Below are positions 56,299 through 64,000 of a stretch of DNA of 64,000 nucleotides, in pieces. The notes under the pieces are model-generated. The model worked only from the letters and a program-made list of their open reading frames with translations, was not told where the DNA came from and searched no databases. Origin of the DNA: Zygnema cylindricum (lineage: Eukaryota > Streptophyta > Zygnematophyceae > Zygnematales > Zygnemataceae). The stretch spans positions 55,401 through 119,400 of the forward strand of contig JBBHKE010002621.1 of NCBI GenBank assembly GCA_037447655.1, in the 5' to 3' direction. A program made the position numbers and the translations under genes. Within the stretch, counting starts at the first letter, position 1, and every line of letters begins with the position of its first letter.

Positions 56299-59200
56299 TC
56301 AATTTGGAGTAAAAGTACATGCGTTGACACAATATTTAGTGGGCAATTTTTCCTCGGTCATTTGCTTTAATAGAAGGGAGAAAAGAGCTCCTACCACTCC
56401 TCCGAAAAGTGGACCAATCACGGGAACCCACGAGTACCACCATTCCGAGGAACCTTTTCCGTTAATGGGTAATAACCAAAACACGATTCGAGGACCCAAA
56501 TCTCGGGCCGGATTCAAAGCCGGTCCGGTAATACCACCCAAGCATATGATACACCTGTAACGCAACCGAAATAACGTGTTAAACAACATGGAAAAAACGT
56601 TGAAACAATATGTTTAAACGAGAATGAGCTCGGATAAGGAGAAGGGAGACGGCGGAAGAGAAGGAGAAGGTGAAGGAGAAGGTGAAGGAGAAGGAGAAGA
56701 AGAGGGTGAAGGAGAAGGAAAAGTAGAAAGAGAAGGCAAAAATTATGATAGCAACTACACTACAGCGTGAAATCTCGCTATCAGTGGTAAAAAATATATA
56801 GTGTGGGGTTTCATTCTAGTGTTTTTGGTTCTAATTGAAGTACTATTCTAATTGGGAGGTGAACGATTTTCAATTTCTTAGCAAATTAGTGTTAAGAAAA
56901 AAAAAATAGTATTATGAACATTATTTTATGCACAGAGGCCAAAAAAAACCGGCAAGGAATTAGAATTATTAATGCTAATAGCGATCCATGGTGTACTTGC
57001 GACTATTTGCAACTCTTTGCAAATAGAACGAGATATTATCAAACTGTTTATTAGTGTTTTTTGAGATAATGCATGCGATAACATTATATTGTTTGTTTAT
57101 GCCAAATTAACAAAAAAAAAAAAATGTTTTGGATTTGTCATAATGTATAAATTGTGATGCTGAACCATGTCAAGCTAACAAAAACAGTGAACAAAAAAAA
57201 GAAAGAAGTTACGCAGATTTTTCCCTTAATATTTTGACTCGCATGACTATTCTATGACAACAAGAAGGTCCACTTTAGTTCACTATGACCAATAGTTTTC
57301 AGAAGACAGTTTATTCGAGGATAACGAGAATGCTTTCACTCTAGGACTTTGGTATCAGCAATTCCTTAAAAGTGATTATGTATTCATTCCTCCCTAAATT
57401 TTTCTACAGCATTTAGTCTTCTCAACGATAGTTTTACTTTTTCCCTTTCCCCTTCATATTCACTATAACTCACCCAGATCTCGATACAAAAACCTCAACA
57501 CATCACATATTCACACCCTTTCCCTCCCTTCTCCCTTCCACTACCTTCCCTCACTCTCCCCACCAAAACAACGACCATAACGAGCCCCGGAAAACCCAAA
57601 ACCTTCCCATAAAATACAAAACCTTTCCATCCCCAAAAAACCTGAAAACTTGCATAAAAACCCAAAAACTTGCATAAAAACCCTAAAACTTGCAAAAACT
57701 TACAAGAACACAAGAACTCCCACCAACATTCCGTCCATCCCTGTTTGATAAAGAGGGAGATTCGAGTCGTCGAGAAGATGATGAGCGCGATTGCTAAAAG
57801 ACAAAGCGATAAATGTGAGAACAACTGTTCCCATGAACTCTTCAAAGGTCGCGAACAGCCAATAGCGATGCACCGTTGAGGGTCGCGTGACGAATGAGAC
57901 GAGCTGGAGCTCCTGATACTCCTCCACCAGATGCTTCAATTCCGGGCGACAGGATTCGCTGAGAGCTTTAACCTGGAGGGAGAAAGGGAGAGAGGGTGAG
58001 AGGGAGATGGAGACTGATTTTGATACTCGTATACTACATATTTCAGTTCCAGCCTACAAGATTATGCAAGAGCTTTAACCTGAAGGGAGAGAGGGCCAGA
58101 GGAAGCGAGGGAGAGAGGACTCCCATCTCCCTCTCCCTTTCTCCCTCCCCCCCCCCCTCCTCCTCCATCTCCCTCTCCCTCCCCCTCATCCCCACATTAT
58201 CACTTTTATTCCCGCCCTTTAATTTTTCCCTCGATTATCCGCAGAAACCATTCTCACCTTAACATGATTGTGCAAGTCATTCAACACTAATTCCTGTGGG
58301 TTTCCCTTTTCTCCTTCTGTCTCCTTAACGCCTGTCAGTTTCTGCAATCAAACCTTCCTCCTGACTTCAGTAAACCCACTTAAAAATTATTTAAAAAACC
58401 CACTTAATCATCATTGATAAAACCCATTTAAAAATCTTTCATTGGACATTCCAAAAAAAAAGAAACACAATTTTCTGTACCCGTTTTCGTGCTGCCCATT
58501 TTACTGCACCTTTCAAGAACAATATTATTTGTGTAAAGCCAAATTAAACACCAGAAAGAATGTGTAAAATTATGCATAAAAATATGTGTAATGACATTAG
58601 AAAAAATATTTGAAAAATGCGAACCGTGTAAAAATATATACAATAGAAATATGTGTTAGACGTATGTATTAGAAATATGTAAAGATATACACCAAAATAA
58701 GTTTCTGCAGAAGGCAATTGATCAATAGAGGCAAACCTGTGTCATTTTTGATAAGGGACCGGAATTAGAGTTGGGAGTTGCCGGTAAAACTCGTTTTCCT
58801 TTTCCAAAATGATGATTCCTTGACGACGCGATTCTGTTTTTTTTTTTTTTTTGTTCCCAACAAGCCCCAAAAGCCTGTAAAAGTCTTTCCTGGCTTCCTT
58901 ATTTACTTGTTTCCTTTTACTTTGTTTCCTTGTTTACAAAAGAATTGACTACATGAAACACGGAGCAGAAATTAAAGGAAAGTATATTATAAGTCAGAAA
59001 AAGCTTCTTAAGAACATGAGAGAGGTCTTTGTACGATATCTTTAATTAAATCCATTCAAAGGTTTTCTTTCTGCAACTTACTACCGCTCAGTCTTCAAAT
59101 ATTTTTGAAGACTTTGCTCCTTTCTTGGTCTCTGTTCGATTGTCACCATATTTTTTATGAGTTTTTAAAGGTGTGAACTAGACTAATGAAATTGGTGAAC

Positions 59201-61792
59201 GACAACCAAAAAAAAACAGAAACAAAAACCTAAAAGACAAACGTTTCGAAGTTCACTAAAACCTTTTGGAATTTTTCCGAGATATGGTGAGCAACGACGA
59301 CCACAACCAGAAAAGAGAAAAAAGAAACTGAAATTGCAAATGTTTCAAAGCTCACTCACTAAGATTTTTTATAAATTTTTGTGATATGTCCCTTTTACAT
59401 TCTCTACTCAATTGTCACCGTCTTCTTCATGACTTTCCTTTAGTTATAAGCAATACCAAAGAAAGCAGTGAACAAAAACAAAAACGAAAACAAAAAACAA
59501 AAAAAGAAAAACGGAAAGAAAGTTCACTAAAACCTTTTGGAATTTTTTGTGATATGGTGAGCGACGACGGCCACGTTTGCCTCTTCCAAATTGCAACAAG
59601 TACAATTTGATTTGTCGCTATCATTCACAAGTTCCACTCCTTGAAAGTGTGGATAGTATGTCATATAAATCACTAAAGCCGCAATCATCGCTCCCACCAT
59701 TTCCGCCGTCCAAATTATCACCATTCTCGTCCAACTTATCTCTCCGAGAACCGCGACTCCCAACGCAACCGCCGGGTTGAAGAATCCTGGCACAAGAGAA
59801 ATTTTCGGGTTTTTTCAAATTGGGTTTTTTTGATTGAGATTTGATCAATTTGAATTTTCAATTGGGATGTTTAGTTGGGATTTTTTTATTTGGGTGTGAT
59901 GGATCATTTTTGAATATGTCACGTCACACCATATGCTCAAATCCGAAGTTGTGTTCAACATTGGGGTTTAGTGTTTCAACTTTTTTATTTAGTCATAATA
60001 GGTTTTATCTCCATTGTGAGAAATTGATGCTCAAAGCTTTGAGGGTTAGTACTTCTCTCCCTTTGACCATAGTTGAAAATAAAAAGGTTTTAAAGGTTAA
60101 AAAGTTACAAAGTTGTGAATTACACCACCCACCGTTATAAGAGTTAGAGAACTATAAGCGTCGGCACTTTATTAGAATCAACCACTTGCCACGTGGCTCA
60201 TTGCGGACATTATAGTAAAGTACACCGCGAATCGTAATTAGAGTAATGAAAAAATTAGAGTAAAGAAACAAAAAAAAACAATTAGAGTAATGAACTCTAA
60301 TTTATGTGATATAACTTTTTCACAGAGGAAGTTTACTCTAATTTATTTAAGTACTCTATATTGGGTTATGTCGGCAATAAATTTCCGCGCTGAAATTATG
60401 AACACTAAATTACGTAGATGTACAGAATCTGTCAGTCCGAATTTTTTATTTTTGACTGTTTCCAAGAGTGACATCCGTATTTAAAAAAAAAAATCGTTCG
60501 AGGATATGAAAACAGTTCGGAATTATATTGACCAAAATAATGATTGGATGATGGTCAAAATTGTTTTCCATTTTTCAATTGAGCCAAACAACTAAAGAAA
60601 ATGGAAACAAAAAAGTGCCAAATAATAAATCGCGATCAAGAAAATCCACGTGCGGCTTTCAAAAGAACTCAGAATCAGCACCTCAACAATTCATCATTCA
60701 CAAAACATTTTCTCCAGCGCATTAGGAATCAGTACCTACCAATTCGTGAAAAACAAGCTGAATTCTTCAAAAAACTAGGAATAAAAACTCACCAATTATT
60801 GAACAAATTCGTCAGCAAGAATCCAATTTTCGATCAACATCCACCAAAATCATGACAAACAAGCTCAAAAATCCAAAACCTAAGCTTAAGAGAGTCCACA
60901 TAAACTTCCAACTGTTTCCATGCTCTGCAACGTTCCATAATCTGTACCAGTTTAAGCTCTGCAACTGTTTCCATGCTCTGTACCAGTTTAAGCTCTGTAA
61001 CTGTTTCCATGCTCTGTACCAGTTTAAGCTCTGTAACTGTTTCCATGCTCTGTACCAGTTTAAGCTCTGTAACTGTTTCCATGCTCTGTACCAGTTTAAG
61101 CTCTGTAACTGTTTCCATGCTCTCTACCAGTTTAAGCTCTGTAACTGTTTCCATGCTCTCTACCAGTTTAAGCTCTGTAACTGTTTCCATGCTCTCTACC
61201 AGTTTAAGCTCTGTAACTGTTTCCATGCTCTCTACCAATTTAAGCTCTGCAACAGTTTCCATGCTCTGTACCAGTTTAAGCTCTGCAACAGTTTCCATGC
61301 TCTGTACCAGTTTAAGCTCTGTAACTGTTTCCATGCTCTGTACCAGTTTAAGCTCTGCAACAGTTTCCATGCTCTGTACCAGTTTAAGCTCTGCAACAGT
61401 TTCCATGCTCTGTACCAGTTTAAGCTCTGTAACAGTTTCCATGCTCTGTACCAGTTTAAGCTCTGTAACTGTTTCCATGCTCTGTACCAGTTTAAGCTCT
61501 GTAACTGTTTCCATGCTCTGTACCAGTTTAAGCTCTGCAACAGTTTCCATGCTCTGCAACAGTTTCCATGCTCTGTACCAGTTGCCGCATGCTCACCACT
61601 GATGTGTCCGACCGTCTGCGCCGCGATGAACACTCCGCCGCCGTATCCGATCGCGATGAGCAGGAAGCCCGTCCCGTGCGCCTTGGTGCCCGGCAGCAGC
61701 ACGTTGCAGACGGAGCCGTTGCCGAACAGCACCATGAGGAACGTGCCGATCAGCTCCGCCGCGAACGCCTGGAGGTCCGTGTACCGAGGCAT
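56299..61792 (-). CDS. GlpF-like aquaglyceroporin (MIP family), 4 exons
   Basis: Exons in gene order 61792-61597, 59786-59629, 57972-57704 and 56554-56299 with GT-AG junctions in phase give 292 residues. Exon 1 has [17 protein letters not shown] and ends HISG. Exon 2 begins FFNPAVALG (first NPA box) and continues to [10 protein letters not shown]. Exon 3 has [19 protein letters not shown] and [13 protein letters not shown]. Exon 4 has [17 protein letters not shown] (second NPA box, with the Asp after NPAR typical of glycerol facilitators) and the last span [21 protein letters not shown]. MIPs form tetrameric channels for water and small neutral solutes; the NPARD motif suggests glycerol. ISGFFNPA is one residue shorter than the usual ISGAHxNPA. 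Exon 1 is far more GC-rich than the rest. A 36-nt in-phase mini-exon at 58293-58258 ([12 protein letters not shown]) is possible between exons 2 and 3. The exon 2 donor is the least certain junction. Confidence 0.85.
56637..56735. repeat. GAA/GGAGAA microsatellite in MIP intron 3
   Basis: Degenerate GAAGGAGAAGGTGAAGGAGAA repeats on the plus strand. No gene-related function is evident. Confidence 0.85.
57976..59628. other. MIP intron 2 with relics of duplicated exon and intron segments
   Basis: At about 58035-58085 (minus strand, CAGGTTAAAGCTCTTGCATAATC) lies a diverged copy of the exon 3 acceptor and first 60 bases. At 59170-59300, 59340-59430 and 59440-59580 three diverged copies of a segment (TTCACTAAAACCTTTTGGAATTT, GATATGGTGAGC) surround the end of exon 2. 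A 16-T run lies at 58837-58852. Confidence 0.6.
60948..61562. repeat. 36-bp minisatellite, about 17 units, in MIP intron 1
   Basis: The unit contains CTGTACCAGTTTAAGCTCTG and AACTGTTTCCATGCT. Units differ at a few positions: CTGTAAC/CTGCAAC, ACTGTTTCC/ACAGTTTCC and CTCTGTACC/CTCTCTACC. The period is divisible by three and no stop occurs, so several frames on both strands stay open across the array; the 12-residue repeat proteins predicted there are composition artefacts. It ends about 30 bases from the exon 1 splice donor (61596). Confidence 0.95.
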
Positions 61793-62559
61793 CACGGGCA
61801 AACTATTAATGAAGCAAAAATGAATAAGCCAAAAAGGCTGTAGAAGTAGCCGAAAGTTTTGCCTTTAGTACAAAACGCGAGCTCAAACGTGCGAAAAATA
61901 AATTAAATAGAAGAAGAGTGATGAAGGTGTTGTTAGGTGGAAAAAGAAATGGAGAATGAAAAGAATCCTGTCACGGCAGCAGATAGCCGGAGCAGAAGCT
62001 AACTGGGGACAGGAGGCGAGACAGGGGAATGGGAGGGAATAAATATGAACGGAAATGTGCGGAAATTCAGTGCGACGACCTGATACCGTGCGAACATCTC
62101 CCATTCTGCGGGATTCCGCACGAATCAATCCCCGGACTTTGGGAAGTCTCGGAAACTTCCGCACACGTCATATGGTTCCGTACTGAATTTTCGCGCATTT
62201 TGATTGTACGGTTGGAGTCAATTTTTATTCTTGTCTCGAGGACTCCGTCAAAATCGCCTGATATCTTTAAGTTGTCCGTATGCTCACGTGGCCTTGCACT
62301 TCTGAAATGTCGGTGCATTCTGTTTTATTTTCCGTTTCCAAACATGTACCGACGTTTCTTCTTGTCGTGTATGAAAAAGATTTGATTTAGGGCTTGGCTG
62401 TCACTGGTTCATAAAACGCCACGTGTTGGCTAGTAATACGTTTTCTTTGCGATATGACCAATTTCATGGGTCGTTGAAAGACCCGGGTCAGAATCTTTTG
62501 CCATTCTTAATTCGACGCGTGGTCATTACAAACAGAATGTGAAAAAAATACAGTAAAAA
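61793..62559. other. upstream region of the MIP gene
   Basis: No TATA box is obvious close to the ATG. Contains ordinary sequence with CACGTG-type cores (ACGTG at 62286 and 62423). The transcript start cannot be placed by eye. Confidence 0.4.
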
Positions 62560-62562
62560 TAA

Positions 62563-63977
62563 GGGTAACCTTCCATTAGACGAAAAGTGGGGTTCGTTAC
62601 TGGACGCCGTACGTATTCGTGCAGTACCGTACATATCCGTACCATCCATTTTTTTTTTTATCAGACGAAACATCGTTACTGGAAAGCTGTCGGGAAGCTC
62701 CAATGATGTAGGCGTGATTCCTGACCGTTGGATGTTTCACTATTTTAGATACGCGAAGCAATGTGGCACATCATGTAGTGGGCCCCAACTCTCCTCGCGA
62801 GGAGAGTTGGGGCCCACGAGATGATTGCCATTGGTACACGTCAAAAATCAAATACATATCTCCTTTGAACAAGCGATCACAGGCGTGCACGTCGTACAGG
62901 CCATGTGCCGCCTGCCACGGATGCATGTCAGGTTGAAAATATCCTCGCACGCTCCGTCTGACATCCACCGACATTCAAGGTTTTGCCGCGACCTTCAAAG
63001 TTTGCCTTTGTCTTTTTGCCATTCCGTTTCGAAATTTCGATTTCTATTTCAAAAACAAAATCTGGCCGAAAACTTTATGTACAAATCATTAACTACCTCC
63101 GGTCGTACAAATATTTCGTACAGATATCCCGTTTGTTGATTTTTTTAAGATTTTTAGAATCTGGACTGTAACCTATGTGGCGCCAATCATAATTGAGGAA
63201 TGCTTGTTACTGGCCCCACATAATGGAGCGTACTTCTAGTAAACGCTGTCAGCAGACTTGTCCGTACATTTACTGGGACCGCCTAATTGAATGTTACCCT
63301 AAGGGTAACCTTCCATCAGGCGTTCCCAGTAATCGTACGGTCACGTTTATTGGCAGTAATATTTGTAACACCTTTCCATCAGGTCGTGCCATTGAAGCAA
63401 AAATTGATTACGTGTTAGAATGCGATTGGTACCACTTAGGATCCTGTTGAGCCGCTCGGGATTAATGAAAGATTTGAAAAGTACAAATATCAATTGCGTA
63501 TCTGTACGGGCGAACGCAGATTAAAATATCTAGTAGCGTCACGCTAATGTACAATCTGTACGTCCTTGTATTTGTCGTTGTACCAACGGTCACGAAAACC
63601 GTTGCAAAATGAAAATTTTGTCGTCGAACAGGGTGGCTTTGATGTCAAAAGGTACACGCCATTTGCCACATGTAAGTTTATAACTTTACGTCCGTCGTGG
63701 ATCGACTCTGACTTCTACAAGTGGACCAATACACGCGTCCAGTAACCGCAAAGTGTCCTCCTGAGGATAGTAGGAGGAGACTCGCCAAGTACTGGATAGA
63801 AGGGGCGTTTGGGTCGAAAATTCAAAATCGGACGGTGGAAGTTTTCGCCAAAAAGTCTGGAGAATCTTAACGAATTTCTGGTAAACATCTTTTGGAAAAA
63901 AAAAATAGTAAGGCTTAGTACGGAAAGGTACTTTCTCCAGTAAAGAACCCCACTTTTCGCCTGATGGAAGGCTATCC
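62563..63977. mobile_element. Harbinger-like TIR element of 1.4 kb, no transposase
   Basis: Terminal inverted repeats of about 45 bp: GGGTAACCTTCCATTAGACG... at 62563, and on the other strand GGATAGCCTTCCATCAGGCG... ending at 63977. Both continue AAAAGTGGGGTTC-TTACTGG. TAA flanks both ends (62560-62562 and 63978-63980). A further subterminal copy, GGGTAACCTTCCATCAGGCG, lies at 63303 next to a short palindrome TTACCCTAAGGGTAA (63295-63309), suggesting a nested second element. Open frames inside are short and unrecognised. Confidence 0.7.
62778..62817. repeat. perfect 40-bp palindrome
   Basis: GTGGGCCCCAACTCTCCTCG followed at once by its reverse complement, with no spacer. Each arm begins with GTGGGCCC, which matches the TCP-factor consensus GTGGGNCC. 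It lies within the Harbinger-like element, about 990 bp upstream of the MIP start codon. Confidence 0.95.
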
Positions 63978-64000
63978 TAATACATGAAATTGTTTTTTTT

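Noticed and set aside
61793-61801. Start of the MIP protein at 61801
   Set aside because: That codon is TTG; the first ATG in frame is at 61792, placed normally relative to the first membrane span.
60852-61823. Long open frames (more than 200 codons) on both strands with a 12-residue repeat
   Set aside because: They arise because a 36-bp minisatellite without stops is open in several frames; the flanking exon 1 of the MIP gene supplies the rest. Not proteins.

Overview
Organism and overall character. The window looks like nuclear DNA of a streptophyte (a land plant or close algal relative). Two spliced genes sit at the right end: a plant-type cation/Ca2+ exchanger (CCX) and a GlpF-like aquaglyceroporin. 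Ty1/Copia retroelements dominate the rest. A GlpF-like MIP points to an early-diverging lineage such as a bryophyte rather than a flowering plant, but the species cannot be read from this sequence. No rRNA, canonical tRNA or CRISPR was seen. Layout 1-27 kb. An LTR fragment (1-906) is followed by the 5' part of a broken gene that I read as a Crypton-type tyrosine-recombinase transposase. That gene is split at 2141/26912 by a stack of nested Copia-type elements, resolved here by target-site duplications (TSDs). Element A (2142-26911, TSD GAGAA) carries in its 5' LTR the minus-strand element D (2339-6609, TSD ATTGA/ATCGA) and element B (7481-23694, TSD GTCTT). B carries in its 3' LTR the dimeric element E, LTR-INT-LTR-INT-LTR (11255-23094, TSD GATTA). 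Layout 27-45 kb. The Crypton gene resumes at 26917-27933 and, across a very large intron, at 40738-43386. The intron holds an unknown ORF (28636-29538), a purine-rich repeat tract, Copia element F (30036-37332, with solo LTR G inside it) and solo LTR H (37913-39271, TSD GGAGG). Solo LTR I (41675-42832) splits the Crypton Pro/Ser/Thr-rich linker. A tandem repeat of about 330 bp follows (43481-44260). Layout 45-64 kb. A long foldback element (45636-47392, TSD TTAAAAAT) carries a nested Harbinger-like MITE. Then come small inverted repeats, the CCX gene (49934-54433, +, 4 exons) and the convergent MIP gene (61792-56299, -, 4 exons), whose first intron holds a 36-bp minisatellite of about 17 units. 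A Harbinger-like TIR element containing a perfect 40-bp palindrome closes the window. How the retroelements work. All Copia elements share the same plan: a TG...CA LTR of about 1-1.36 kb, a gag ATG inside the end of the LTR, a primer-binding site matching the anticodon arm of initiator tRNA-Met rather than its 3' end, and a polypurine tract ending in GGGGAG. Each LTR also carries an antisense tRNA-like segment and two conserved palindromes. E and F are pol-bearing. A, B and D keep only gag plus a decayed RNase H tail and so would depend on relatives for pol functions.
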